Positions 1 to 8,906 of a stretch of 64,000 nucleotides of DNA are shown here, piece after piece. The translations under genes were made by a program, and so were the position numbers. Origin of the DNA: REEB506 sp040381035 (GTDB lineage: Bacteria; Pseudomonadota; Alphaproteobacteria; Caulobacterales; Aquidulcibacteraceae). The stretch's first letter is position 1. Each line of letters begins with the position of its first letter. The stretch is taken from NCBI GenBank assembly GCA_040381035.1, contig JBEIHY010000006.1:7315-71314 (forward strand). The letters are read 5' to 3'. The notes beneath the pieces are model-generated. The model saw only the letters and a list, made by a program, of their open reading frames with translations. It was not told the DNA's origin and searched no databases.

Positions 1-2273
1 CGCCGTCGATCGCTTACGGTCTCTATGAGGTGCAATCCCTGGAGCAGGGGCTCGCTTTTGCGCCGTGGGTGAATCCGGGCGACAAGCTCGCGCTGGCCGA
101 CAAGCTCGCCGAAGATGTGATGAAGGCGGCGAAGGCGGCTACCTGGACGCGGCTTGGCAATTTCGATCCGGCGGGTGTGGTTTGCGCCCATCCTTTGGCT
201 GGATGGCGCCCCCTTACGGGAGAGGGGGGCGAGGCGCAGCCGAGCCGGGTGAGGGGTGAGGACGCAAACGCCGCTCGTGCGTCGGCTTCGCCGACACCTT
301 CTCCCGCAGGGGGCGAAGGAGGATTGTACGGGTTCCGCGTTCCCCTTCTCGCCGGCGATCACGTCACTGACGACGCCGGCACGGGTTTTGTGCACACCGC
401 GCCGGGCCATGGCGCCGACGACTTTGCCATCTGGGTGAAGAATTTCGGTCAGACCGGCATCCCTTTCACCGTCGACGCCGACGGTAGATTCACCGCTGAA
501 GCGCCGGGTTTTGAGGGGCTGGAAGTCATCCAGCTAGAAGGCAAAAACCTGGGCAAAGACGGCCCCGCCAACAAGACCGTGATCGGGGCGCTGATTGCAT
601 CGGGAAACCTCCTGGCGCGCGGAACCTTAAAGCACCAATATCCCCATTCCTGGCGCTCGCACGCGCCATTGATCTTCCGCAACACTCCGCAATTTTTCAT
701 CGCGCTCGATCGTCCGTATGACGTCTTGGGGCAGGACGGGTGCGCAGAGAAAAAAACACTTCGGCAAGTGGCGCTGGCTGAAATCGAGCGCGTCGATTGG
801 GGCCAAAAGCGCATCCAGGACGACCGCGACCAGAACCGCATGCGCGGCATGATCGTGGACCGGCCCGATTGGCTGATTTCGCGCCAGCGCAATTGGGGCG
901 TGCCGCTGTGCATTTTCATCCACAAGGCAAGCGGCGAAATCCTGCAGGATAAGGCGGTGGACGCGCGGATCATCGCGGCCATGGAGCGCGGCGGGGCGGA
1001 TGTGTGGTGGTCCACCCCGGCGCAGGATTTTCTCGGGCCCGCCTACAAGGCTGAGGATTACGAGAAGGTCGAAGACATCCTCGATGTGTGGTTTGATTCC
1101 GGCTGCACGCATTCCTTCGTGCTCGCCAAACGCGACAGCGCGCCTTGGCCGGCGGATTTGTATCTGGAAGGCACCGACCAGCATCGCGGCTGGTTTCAAT
1201 CTTCGCTGCTGCAATCGTGCGCGACACGCGGGCGCGCGCCTTATGATGCGGTCGTGACCTATGGCTTCACGGTTGATGAGCAGGGCCGCAAAATGTCGAA
1301 ATCGCTCGGCAACGGGGTTGAGCCGCAGGATTTGCAGAAGCAATACGGCATCGAAATTTTTCGCCTCGTGGTCGCCGCGGCCGATTATCGCGACGAATTG
1401 CGTATCGGCAAAACCATTATCGATCAAAGCTCCGAAACCTATCGCAAGCTGCGCAACACGATCCGCTATCTGCTCGGCAGTCTTGCCGGGTTCAGCGCGG
1501 ACGAAGCGCTGTCGATCGAGAAGGCCCCGTTGCTGGAGCGTTGGCTGCATCATCGGCTCTTGCAGCTCGATGGCGAGGTGCGCACGGCATATGAGACGTT
1601 CCAGATGCGCCACGCGCTCAGCGCGATTGTGGAATTCTGCAATGTCGATCTCAGCGCCTTCTATGTCGATGTGCGCAAAGACGCGCTGTACTGCGATCGT
1701 CCGGATGCGGAGCGCCGTCGCGCCTGCCGCACCGCGCTCCATGCCGTGTTTGAGCGGCTCGTCACTTGGCTTGCACCCCTCATGCCGTTCACCGCCGATG
1801 AAGCCTGGCGCGCGCGCTTTCCCGAAGGCGAAAGCGTGCATCTGGAGACATTTCCCCAAACGCCGCCGGCCTGGCGCGACGATGCGAGCGCCGCAAAGAT
1901 CGCCCGCCTGCGCGGCGTGCGGGCGGCTGTTACCGGCGCGCTCGAAATCGAGCGCCGCGAGAAGCGCATTGGGGCCTCGCTGGAGGCCGCCCCAGCGGTG
2001 TTCATCATCGACGCCGCTTTGCGCGCCGATGTCGAAAGCGTTGATTTCGCCGAGTTGTGCATCACGTCAGGCATCACGGTTCAGGCCGGCGCTGCGCCGG
2101 CCGGCGCCTTCGTGCTGGATGGGATTGGGGTGGTCCCAACGCTCGCCAGCGGCAAAAAGTGCGCCCGCTCCTGGCGGGTCACCCAAGATGTCGGGGCCGA
2201 TCCGCGCTATCCGGAGCTGTCGGCCCGAGACGCTGACGCGGTTGCCTGGTGGGATGCCCGCCATGGCCGCTGA
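1..2273 (+). CDS. ileS: Isoleucyl-tRNA synthetase, 5'-truncated by the window edge
   Basis: Class I aminoacyl-tRNA synthetase that charges tRNA-Ile in the cytoplasm. The frame is open from base 3, where the protein reads PSIAYGLYEVQSL, so the true start lies upstream; about 757 residues are visible of a protein usually near 940. Visible landmarks are the editing-domain motif GTGFVHTAPGHGADDF, the WFDSG motif and the KMSKS loop. The C-terminal zinc ribbon is degenerate: KCARSW keeps one cysteine and the later cysteine pair is absent, as I recall for other alphaproteobacterial enzymes. A palindromic repeat is inserted in frame in the editing region, adding about 41 Gly/Pro/Ala-rich residues (separate entry). 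lspA follows after 62 bases, a common pairing. Confidence 0.97.
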   Translation, partial: PSIAYGLYEVQSLEQGLAFAPWVNPGDKLALADKLAEDVMKAAKAATWTRLGNFDPAGVVCAHPLAGWRPLTGEGGEAQPSRVRGEDANAARASASPTPSPAGGEGGLYGFRVPLLAGDHVTDDAGTGFVHTAPGHGADDFAIWVKNFGQTGIPFTVDADGRFTAEAPGFEGLEVIQLEGKNLGKDGPANKTVIGALIASGNLLARGTLKHQYPHSWRSHAPLIFRNTPQFFIALDRPYDVLGQDGCAEKKTLRQVALAEIERVDWGQKRIQDDRDQNRMRGMIVDRPDWLISRQRNWGVPLCIFIHKASGEILQDKAVDARIIAAMERGGADVWWSTPAQDFLGPAYKAEDYEKVEDILDVWFDSGCTHSFVLAKRDSAPWPADLYLEGTDQHRGWFQSSLLQSCATRGRAPYDAVVTYGFTVDEQGRKMSKSLGNGVEPQDLQKQYGIEIFRLVVAAADYRDELRIGKTIIDQSSETYRKLRNTIRYLLGSLAGFSADEALSIEKAPLLERWLHHRLLQLDGEVRTAYETFQMRHALSAIVEFCNVDLSAFYVDVRKDALYCDRPDAERRRACRTALHAVFERLVTWLAPLMPFTADEAWRARFPEGESVHLETFPQTPPAWRDDASAAKIARLRGVRAAVTGALEIERREKRIGASLEAAPAVFIIDAALRADVESVDFAELCITSGITVQAGAAPAGAFVLDGIGVVPTLASGKKCARSWRVTQDVGADPRYPELSARDADAVAWWDARHGR
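203..322. repeat. Palindromic repeat inserted in frame within ileS
   Basis: Imperfect inverted repeat with outer arms at 207-225 and 297-315; the arms match at nearly every base apart from a small indel. A perfect inner hairpin lies at 281-295 (GTCGGC, loop TTC, GCCGAC). The arms, with their ctcccg(c/t)a and gggagagg cores, look like the dispersed palindromic repeats usually found between genes in alphaproteobacteria. Here the repeat is translated, adding about 41 residues (123 bases, a multiple of three) between AHPLAG and LYGFRV of IleS. It resembles the Rickettsia palindromic elements in behaviour. That it is a mobile repeat family is inferred, since only one copy is visible in this window. 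Confidence 0.75.
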
Positions 2274-2335
2274 GGCAGAAGCTGGCGCCGGCGCGCTGAA
2301 CCGATTAGGCAGGGCAAAGAGATGACAGGACCCTC

Positions 2336-2857
2336 ATGAGCGAAACCGCCCAGCCCTCCCGTTTCGGCTTTGGCCTTGCCCTCGCCGCGCTGATTCTGGC
2401 GGCCGATCAGACCTCAAAGCAATGGGTTTTGGCCGGCGTTCTGCTTCCCGACATCGGCCAGATCAATATCACGCCGTTCTTCGATCTCACCTTTGTGAAG
2501 AATTACGGCATCAGTTTCGGGCTGCTGAAGGCCGGTTCTGAATTTGAACGCTGGCTGCTGGTTGGGCTGTCCGGCACAATCGCCACGATCTTTCTGTTGT
2601 GGATGCGCCAAGCTCCGCGGCTCTTGTCGGCGACGGCCCTGGGCCTGGTGGTTGGGGGGGCCGTTGGCAACATGATTGACCGCATAAGATTTGGTTATGT
2701 AGTTGATTTTTTGGATTTTTCCGGAATTTGGCGGCCGCACTTTTTCAATTATGTGTTCAACGTCGCGGACGCAGCGATCACGATCGGCGCGATGCTGCTG
2801 ATTGTTGATTTCATGCTGTATGGCGAAGAGCCGCGCCCCAAAACCGCCGACAAGTAA
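2336..2857 (+). CDS. lspA: Lipoprotein signal peptidase (signal peptidase II)
   Basis: Inner-membrane aspartyl protease that removes the signal peptide from diacylglyceryl-modified prolipoproteins. The 173 residues match the family length and have four hydrophobic segments. The catalytic aspartates are visible as D124 (YVVDFLDF) and D145 (FNVADAAI), and the conserved asparagine region is VKNYGISFG near residue 56. It lies just downstream of ileS, the common ileS-lspA arrangement, and a lipoprotein gene follows. The ATG at 2336 has a purine-rich stretch (GACAGGACC) just upstream. Confidence 0.97.
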   Translation: MSETAQPSRFGFGLALAALILAADQTSKQWVLAGVLLPDIGQINITPFFDLTFVKNYGISFGLLKAGSEFERWLLVGLSGTIATIFLLWMRQAPRLLSATALGLVVGGAVGNMIDRIRFGYVVDFLDFSGIWRPHFFNYVFNVADAAITIGAMLLIVDFMLYGEEPRPKTADK

Positions 2858-2908
2858 GGTCACATTTCCAGCTTATGGCCTGCATGCGCCGGCTTGGCTT
2901 CCACGCCG

Positions 2909-2948
2909 ACGCTTTGTAGAAGCGTTCAAACCCGCGCGGTTGCCGCGC
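2909..2948. other. Two short hairpins between lspA and the DUF3035-type gene
   Basis: Two perfect 6-bp stems lie close together in the gap: ACGCTT-tgtag-AAGCGT at 2909-2925 and GCGCGG-ttg-CCGCGC at 2934-2948. Neither is followed by a T-run, so they could be a weak terminator for lspA or a leader structure for the next gene. No function is shown by the sequence alone. Confidence 0.4.
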
Positions 2949-2961
2949 ATCGGAGACCATC

Positions 2962-3510
2962 ATGGCCGAGGCCCCTTCTGTGTCCAAAGCGCTGACCCTG
3001 ATCGCCATTGCCGCAGCCGCGCTCAGCACCAACGGCTGCACATCCGGCATGCGCCAGGCGATCGGCGCTGAAAAGGTCGCGCCCGATGAGTTTAAGGTTG
3101 TCACCAAGGCCCCCTTGGTTATGCCGCCGGATTTTGCCCTGCGCCCGCCGCAGCCCGGCGCGCCGCGGCCCCAGGAACTGCGCCCGGATGCAGAAGCCCG
3201 CGCCGCCATTTTCGGCCGTGATGTCGGCCAGACCGCATCGGAAGGCGAACGCGCGTTGATCGCGCGCGCCGGCGCCGACGCGGTTGATCCCAATGTGCGC
3301 TCGCAGATCGATCTGGAAGCCGGCGGTGTGGTGCGCAAGTCGGAAGCGTTCTCTGATCGCCTGTTGGGCAAAGACGCCAACAAGCCACTCGACGCCGCAG
3401 CCGAGCAAAAGCGGATCCAGGAAGAAGAGATTGTCCGCCGCGCAACGGGCGGCGGCCAGGTCACCATCGAGCGCCGCGACACCAGCAAGTCCAAGCTGCC
3501 GGGTCTCTAA
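2962..3510 (+). CDS. DUF3035-type outer-membrane lipoprotein
   Basis: A 182-residue predicted lipoprotein. The N-terminus has a hydrophobic stretch ending in the lipobox-like STNGC, with acylated Cys26. The mature part is rich in Pro, Ala and Glu and carries the PDEFKVVTKAPLVMPPDF stretch typical of alphaproteobacterial DUF3035 proteins. In Caulobacter a lipoprotein of this general kind (BamF) belongs to the BAM outer-membrane assembly complex; whether this protein does is inferred. It follows lspA by 104 bases and precedes mutL, a neighbourhood I recall from related genomes. Confidence 0.75.
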   Translation: MAEAPSVSKALTLIAIAAAALSTNGCTSGMRQAIGAEKVAPDEFKVVTKAPLVMPPDFALRPPQPGAPRPQELRPDAEARAAIFGRDVGQTASEGERALIARAGADAVDPNVRSQIDLEAGGVVRKSEAFSDRLLGKDANKPLDAAAEQKRIQEEEIVRRATGGGQVTIERRDTSKSKLPGL

Positions 3511-3568
3511 GCCCGCACGATCTCGGCATGGTATGTTGGCGCGATGATTCTCTCGCGCAGAACGCCTC

Positions 3569-5440
3569 ATGCCGATCCGCCGCCTTCCGCCTGACGCGAT
3601 TAACCGCATCGCCGCCGGCGAAGTGATCGAACGCCCAGCCGCGGCGGTCAAAGAGCTTGTCGAGAACGCGCTCGACGCCGGCGCCCGGCGCGTGCGGGTT
3701 GCAATCGAGAATGGCGGCCTGTCGCGTTTGTTGATCGAAGACGACGGCCACGGCATACCGCGCGATGAAATGGCTTTGGCGGTGGAGCGCCACGCCACTT
3801 CAAAGCTGCAGGCCGGGCCAGGCGGGGCTGTGGATCTGCTCAATATCTTCACCATGGGCTTTCGCGGCGAAGCGTTGCCCTCGATCGGCGCGGTCGCCCG
3901 CTTGACGATCACCAGCCGCGCCGCCGGCTGCGCGGACGCCTTCGCGATTGATCTCGAAGGCGGCGCGATGAGCCCGGTGCGGCCGGCCGCCTTTGCCGGC
4001 GCCGGCGCCAGCGGCACGGCGGTGGATGTGCGCGATCTTTTCTTTGCCACGCCCGCGCGGCTGAAATTCATGAAAACGGCCCGCGCCGAAACCATGGCCA
4101 TCATGGAGGCGATGAAGCGCCTCGCCATGGCGCGCGCGGATGTGGCCTTCTTCCTCGACAGCGACGGCCGCAGCCTGCTGAAGCTGGCCGCGGAGAATGA
4201 TCCGAACACGGACGGTCGCCGGCGACGCCTGGCGGCGATCCTGGGCGCCGATTTCGCACCCAATGCGATCGCGATCGACGCCGAACGCGACGGCGTGCGG
4301 CTTTCAGGTTTCGCCGGCCTGCCGACTTTTTCGCGCACCGCTGGCGATCACCAGCACCTGTTCGTCAATGGCCGGCCAGTGAAGGACAAACTGATCCTTG
4401 GCGCCGTGCGCGCGGCCTATCAGGATCTGCTGGCCCGCGATCGCAGGCCAGTGGCGGCTTTGTACGTCGATCTGTCGCCAGAAGAAGTGGATGTGAACGT
4501 TCACCCGGCCAAAACCGAAGTGCGCTTCCGCGATTCCGGCAGCGTGCGCGGTTTGATTGTCGGCGCACTGCGCCACGCGCTCGCGGCTCATGGCCATCGC
4601 GCTTCGACCACGGTGGCGGGCGATGTGCTCGCCGCGCTGCGCCCGCAAGGCGCGCCACCGCTGCTCGGCGCTGGCGTCATGGAAACCGCCGCCGCCCATG
4701 ACGCCCCGCGCCCTGGCTGGTTTGGCCCGCGCGATCGGCCCGATACGGGCGCGGCGCGCGCCTGGCTTGCGGCCGAAGAAGCGCTCGCCATCCCCGATCT
4801 GGCGGCGCCAAGCGCGCGCGGGTTTGCAGCGCCCGCGGCCGCGGCCGAAGCGCTGGATTACCCGCTCGGCGCAGCGCGCGCGCAATTGCACGAAACCTAT
4901 ATCTTGGCGCAAACCCGCGACGGCGTGGTGATCGTTGACCAGCATGCCGCCCATGAGCGCATGGTCTATGAGCGGATGAAGCAGGCGCTGGCGCAAGGCG
5001 CGGTGAAGCGCCAACTGCTGCTGATCCCGGATGTCGTCGAACTCGATCCCGCTGAGGCCGAAGCCTTGCTGGGGCGGGCGGCGCAATTTGCCGAACTTGG
5101 GTTGGTGATTGAGCCGTTCGGGCCAGGTGCGCTGGTGGTGCGCGAAACGCCAGCTATGCTCGGTCAGATCGATGCGGCGGGCTTGTTGAAAGACCTCTGC
5201 GACGACATCACCGAATGGGGCGAGGCGTTGAGTTTAAAGGAACGGCTGGAGGAGGTGTGCTCCTCCATGGCGTGCCGCGGGTCGGTGCGCGCCGGACGTC
5301 GGCTCACGCTTGAAGAAATGAACGCGTTGCTGCGCGAGATGGAATCGACGCCTTTTTCCGGGCAATGCAATCATGGCCGCCCGACCTATGTTGAATTGAA
5401 ACTCGCTGATATCGAAACACTGTTTGGCCGGCGCGGCTGA
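3569..5440 (+). CDS. mutL: DNA mismatch repair protein MutL, endonuclease type
   Basis: Mismatch-repair ATPase of 623 residues. The N-terminal GHKL ATPase motifs are clear: ENALDAGA, DDGHGI and GFRGEALPSI. The C-terminal domain carries the metal-dependent endonuclease motif DQHAAHERMVYE from about residue 457, together with ACRGSVRAG and CNHGRPT, so this is a nicking MutL of the kind found in bacteria lacking MutH-directed repair. It follows the lipoprotein gene by 58 bases and ends 3 bases short of the stop of xerD on the other strand (convergent). Confidence 0.97.
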   Translation: MPIRRLPPDAINRIAAGEVIERPAAAVKELVENALDAGARRVRVAIENGGLSRLLIEDDGHGIPRDEMALAVERHATSKLQAGPGGAVDLLNIFTMGFRGEALPSIGAVARLTITSRAAGCADAFAIDLEGGAMSPVRPAAFAGAGASGTAVDVRDLFFATPARLKFMKTARAETMAIMEAMKRLAMARADVAFFLDSDGRSLLKLAAENDPNTDGRRRRLAAILGADFAPNAIAIDAERDGVRLSGFAGLPTFSRTAGDHQHLFVNGRPVKDKLILGAVRAAYQDLLARDRRPVAALYVDLSPEEVDVNVHPAKTEVRFRDSGSVRGLIVGALRHALAAHGHRASTTVAGDVLAALRPQGAPPLLGAGVMETAAAHDAPRPGWFGPRDRPDTGAARAWLAAEEALAIPDLAAPSARGFAAPAAAAEALDYPLGAARAQLHETYILAQTRDGVVIVDQHAAHERMVYERMKQALAQGAVKRQLLLIPDVVELDPAEAEALLGRAAQFAELGLVIEPFGPGALVVRETPAMLGQIDAAGLLKDLCDDITEWGEALSLKERLEEVCSSMACRGSVRAGRRLTLEEMNALLREMESTPFSGQCNHGRPTYVELKLADIETLFGRRG

Positions 5441-5443
5441 GCC

Positions 5444-6370
5444 TCATTTTTTCGGCTTGGCCAGCGGATGCGACTTTTCCACCACGGCCTTCAAACGTGC
5501 GCCTGCGACATGGGTGTAGATTTGCGTCGTGGCGATATCTGCATGGCCGAGCAGTTTTTGCACCACCCTTAAATCGGCGCCGCCATCGACCAGATGGGTT
5601 GCGAACGCGTGGCGCAACACGTGCGGCGACACCTTGGCGGGATCAAGACCCGCTGCGCCTGCTGCGGCGGTGACAATCTGCTGGGCGCGCCGGCGCGTCA
5701 GGCGGCCATCGCGGCCAGCGCCGGGGAACAGCCATTTCACCGCGCGCTCGCGCACCGGGCCGGGTTTGGGCAGAAGCTTTTCGCGCAGCGGCAGAAAAGC
5801 GTCAAACGCAGCGATCGCAGCCGCGCTGAGCGGAGCGAGGCGTTCCTTGCCGCCCTTTCCAGCAAGAATGATGTGGCGCTGTCCCGGCTTGGGCGCTGCT
5901 TTCAACGGCAATGCCAGCGCTTCAGACACACGCAATCCCGCACCATAAAGCATTTCCAGCAACAGCCGATCGCGCGCAGCGATGGCGGGATCCGCGTGGC
6001 CGGCGGCGGCTTCGATCAACCGATCGACGCCCTCGACCTCCAAGGTCTTTGGCAAGGGCCGGCCGCGCTTGGGCCGATCAATCCGCGCGGTGGGATCGTC
6101 GGCGCGGTCGCCTTCGAGCATCAGGAAGCGATAGAATTGACGCAATGCCGACAGCCGCCTTTGCACGGTGGCCGGCGATAGGCCGCGGGCGCCAAGGCCG
6201 GCGGCATAGGCCTCCAAGTCGGCCGCGCCTGCGCCGATCAATCCGCGTCTGATTTGGCTGCGCGCCTCTTCAAGGTCGCGGCCATAGGCCGCCAAGGTAT
6301 TGGCCTTGGCGCCGCGCTCGACCGACAGCATTTCGAGGAATGCATCGATGCGGGCGCCGTCACGGCTCAT
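5444..6370 (-). CDS. xerD: Tyrosine recombinase XerD
   Basis: Site-specific recombinase that, with XerC, resolves chromosome dimers at dif. The 308 residues match the family. An N-terminal SAM-like DNA-binding domain (residues 5-85) precedes the catalytic domain, where all key residues are visible: R147 (GAGLRVSEAL), K172/K175 (GKGGKERL), H250 and R253 (HVLRHAFATHL), H276 (LLGHADIATT) and nucleophile Y285 (QIYTHV). The start codon overlaps the stop of the upstream gene by 4 bases (ATGA), so the two are probably translated together. XerC is the closest alternative; the adjacency to aroK-aroB favours XerD. Confidence 0.93.
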   Translation of the reverse strand: MSRDGARIDAFLEMLSVERGAKANTLAAYGRDLEEARSQIRRGLIGAGAADLEAYAAGLGARGLSPATVQRRLSALRQFYRFLMLEGDRADDPTARIDRPKRGRPLPKTLEVEGVDRLIEAAAGHADPAIAARDRLLLEMLYGAGLRVSEALALPLKAAPKPGQRHIILAGKGGKERLAPLSAAAIAAFDAFLPLREKLLPKPGPVRERAVKWLFPGAGRDGRLTRRRAQQIVTAAAGAAGLDPAKVSPHVLRHAFATHLVDGGADLRVVQKLLGHADIATTQIYTHVAGARLKAVVEKSHPLAKPKK

Positions 6371-7971
6371 GCGGAAAGATCCGCAAGGATCGCTTCGACG
6401 GCCACCATGCGGGCGTCGGCGTCGAGGCCAATGGCGCGCAGCGCCTGGATAATGCTGGTCAGACTGGCCGGATCGAGTGTCTGTGCGCCCTCGCCCAAAG
6501 CAGCCGCGGCGAGCACAACGGTTTCACCAACCGCGCCGTTCTGGCTGGCGGTGACAAGCTGCGCCAACAGCGCCGGATCGGCGCGCCGGGCGGCGGGATC
6601 GGCACGCAGTGTTATCGCTGCGGCAGTGTCGGTCAGCGGGGCGCCGAGCGCCGACAAGGCTGCAATATCGCGCGCTGCGCGCCGTGCGATTGCAGCGTTG
6701 GCCGCACTGTCAACACGCCGGGCGATGGCCAGGGCCGGATCAGCAAGGCCCGCTGCCGCCAAAGCCGCGCCGAGTGCAGCTTCCGTGCGCGCGCCGGCCG
6801 ACGCTTCGACCCAGCCGCGGGCGGCGGACGCGTCACCAAGCAGCAGGAGCGCGCGCGCGATGGCGGGCGCGGCCTCGCTTGGCGCTGCACGCGCGCGCCG
6901 CAGATCGTTGCGGTACAGACGCGCCGCCGCCAAATGCCCGCCTGCGCCGCCGGCCGCCCGCAGGCTGGCCGCAAGCGCGCGGGTGCGATCTTCATCGCCG
7001 CCAGCGATTTGCACATTGGCAAACCCCTGCGCCAAAGCCGGCAAGGCCGGGGCCGCGCGGCCCTTGGCGGGGGGCGGTGCGGCCAGCGCCGGGCCGATGG
7101 CGGCGGCGGCGGCGGCGGAATCGATCAAACCGAACCGCAGCGCTTGGCTGGCCGCGCCGAGGCGCAGTTCTGGGGGGGCGGCGCCATCACGCGTCAAGCG
7201 GATCAGCGCCTGGGCCGAAGAGGCGCTCAGCGCATTGGCGCCCGGCGCAAGGCCGGCGTCGAGCGACACGGAAGCTGTCAGTACATCGCCGAACCGGCCC
7301 GCCGGCTTTGGCCCGCCGGCGCCGGAGAGCGTCGACAGCGCCTGCGTCCACCAGCGCTCCTCAGCGCCCGGCGCCGGCGGATTGGGGCCGCGGGCAAGGT
7401 CAAGCGTGAGGCCCGCTGCCGTACCGTCGCCGGCTTTGGCAAAACAAAAGGCGCGCAGGCGCAACACAAAGGCCGGCAGACCGTCGCCCTGCAGCGCGCG
7501 TGCGCGCGCGCAGGCGGCGTTGGTTTGAGCTTGGGCAAGTTCAGCCTGGGCGACGAACTGGGCAACCAGCGGATCATTCGCCAACCGGCCGGCGACCATA
7601 CCGGGCAGAGCTTCCACCAATCCCAGCCGGGCAAGCGCGGCAAACCGTTTCACTTCCGCGTCACGGGCATTGCCGAAGGGCGTCGCGCCAGGCGACAGCA
7701 GCGCGCGTCGCGCCAATCCTTGCGCCGCCAATGAGCCCAGCGGCCGCTCCAATCTGTCAAAAGCTGCGCCGATCGCGCTGGCGTCTGATCCGATCCACAA
7801 GGTTTGCGGCAGCGCCGGTTCGCTGCGGTTCAACCCATTTGCCGCCCAACTGTCGAGCGTCGGCAAGGTCTCCACAGCAATGATCCCGCCTTGGGCGAGG
7901 GCGGGCGCGGCGGCGAGCGCCCACAGGGCCGCGGCGCTGGCGGCCAAGAACACTTTAGCTTTTGAATGCAT
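6367..7971 (-). CDS. Predicted secreted Ala-rich protein of unknown function upstream of xerD
   Basis: About 534 residues from the ATG at 7971, which begins a convincing signal peptide (MHSKAKVFLAAS... ending ALAQ, about 27 residues). A longer start exists at 8034 but would put hydrophilic residues before the signal peptide. The mature protein is very rich in Ala, Leu and Arg, consistent with an all-helical periplasmic protein, but I recognise no domain. It overlaps the small membrane-protein gene upstream by 17 bases and xerD downstream by 4, so the three form a tight operon. Large open frames on the opposite strand here are shadows. Confidence 0.8.
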   Translation of the reverse strand: MHSKAKVFLAASAAALWALAAAPALAQGGIIAVETLPTLDSWAANGLNRSEPALPQTLWIGSDASAIGAAFDRLERPLGSLAAQGLARRALLSPGATPFGNARDAEVKRFAALARLGLVEALPGMVAGRLANDPLVAQFVAQAELAQAQTNAACARARALQGDGLPAFVLRLRAFCFAKAGDGTAAGLTLDLARGPNPPAPGAEERWWTQALSTLSGAGGPKPAGRFGDVLTASVSLDAGLAPGANALSASSAQALIRLTRDGAAPPELRLGAASQALRFGLIDSAAAAAAIGPALAAPPPAKGRAAPALPALAQGFANVQIAGGDEDRTRALAASLRAAGGAGGHLAAARLYRNDLRRARAAPSEAAPAIARALLLLGDASAARGWVEASAGARTEAALGAALAAAGLADPALAIARRVDSAANAAIARRAARDIAALSALGAPLTDTAAAITLRADPAARRADPALLAQLVTASQNGAVGETVVLAAAALGEGAQTLDPASLTSIIQALRAIGLDADARMVAVEAILADLSA

Positions 7972-8149
7972 CGGGCAATTCGATCTCGATGTCTTGCGCC
8001 GGTGGGGCCGCCCCGTCGGCGATCCGGCCGGCAAACAGCTGCATCGCGACCAAGGCGATTACAAGGCCCCCGAGCGCGGCAAGCAGGCGCAAACGGCGCT
8101 GCTCTGGGGTGAGGCGGCGGGCGGAACGGAACGATCGACGACGGGCCAA
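7955..8149 (-). CDS. Small single-pass membrane protein
   Basis: A 64-residue protein with a very basic N-terminus (MARRRSFRSARRLTPEQRR), one membrane segment around residues 23-42 (LLAALGGLVIALVAMQLFAG) and an acidic C-terminal tail (AQDIEIELPDAFKS). The topology rule predicts the basic end inside and the tail in the periplasm. It is the first gene of the operon with the secreted protein and xerD and is divergent from aroK. I do not recognise the family; the operon position suggests it works with the secreted protein, which is inferred. Confidence 0.72.
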   Translation of the reverse strand: MARRRSFRSARRLTPEQRRLRLLAALGGLVIALVAMQLFAGRIADGAAPPAQDIEIELPDAFKS

Positions 8150-8282
8150 GGGTCAAGCTCCTGTCCGGCGTGGCTGTCCCGAATCGGAACGCGTTGCGGA
8201 CGAACGCTTTTGAACGCAAAATGGGGCCAGATTCCAGACGCGGCCGCATCGGGCGGCGCGCTTTGTGGGTGGGAGCCGCTCT

Positions 8283-8906
8283 GTGGCTGAGGTCAGCCTT
8301 GACGCCAACGCGCCAATCGCCGCCTTTAGCGGTGCGAGCGGCCGCGATGTCGCGGCTCTGGCGCGCAAGATTGACCGGCCGGTTGTGCTGGTCGGGTTGA
8401 TGGGCGCGGGCAAGAGCGTGATCGGCCGGCGCCTGGCGGCGGCCCTGTCTTTGCCGTTTGCAGACGCTGATGTGGAGATTGAGCGCGCCGCCGGCGAAAG
8501 CGTGCAGGACATCTTTGCCCGCCATGGCGAGCCGGAGTTTCGCCGCGGCGAGCGCCAGGTCATCGCCCGCTTGATGCGCAGCGGTCCCTTGGTGTTGGCC
8601 ACCGGCGGCGGCGCTTACATCGATCCAGAGACGCGCGCTTCGATTGCACGCGAAGGTTTTTCGATCTGGTTGCGCGCTGATCTTGATGTGCTGATGCGCC
8701 GGGTTGAAAAACGCGACAATCGCCCGCTTCTGAAAGCCGCCGATCCGCGTGCGGTGATGGCGGGGCTGATGGAAACGCGCTATCCGATTTATGCGCAGGC
8801 CGATGCAGTTGTGGCGTCGGGGCCAGGGCCGCATCTGGCGGTGCTGGAAGCATGTTTGGCGGCCGTTGCGCTGCGTTTCGCGCCGGAGAGTGCAGGACCG
8901 CCATGA
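8283..8906 (+). CDS. aroK: Shikimate kinase
   Basis: Phosphorylates shikimate at O3 using ATP in aromatic amino acid synthesis. About 207 residues. The P-loop GLMGAGKSVIGRRL is near residue 40, followed by the shikimate-binding DVEIERAAGESVQDIF and the GGGAY loop, and the lid arginine region RDNRPLLK. Two GTG starts are possible: 8265 and 8283. I prefer 8283 because GGGAG lies 9 bases upstream. The stop overlaps the aroB start by 4 bases, giving an aroK-aroB operon as in many proteobacteria. Confidence 0.95.
   Translation: MAEVSLDANAPIAAFSGASGRDVAALARKIDRPVVLVGLMGAGKSVIGRRLAAALSLPFADADVEIERAAGESVQDIFARHGEPEFRRGERQVIARLMRSGPLVLATGGGAYIDPETRASIAREGFSIWLRADLDVLMRRVEKRDNRPLLKAADPRAVMAGLMETRYPIYAQADAVVASGPGPHLAVLEACLAAVALRFAPESAGPP

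Noticed and set aside
627..1859. 410-codon open frame on the minus strand inside ileS
   Set aside because: It lies antisense to a clearly real synthetase; long antisense frames are common in high-GC DNA and the translation shows no family features.
6254..7734. Open frames of 424 and 464 codons on the plus strand across the large secreted protein
   Set aside because: The minus-strand protein has a signal peptide, 4-base coupling to xerD and a better-looking sequence; the plus-strand frames are composed of repetitive Arg/Ala/Ser/Gln residues.
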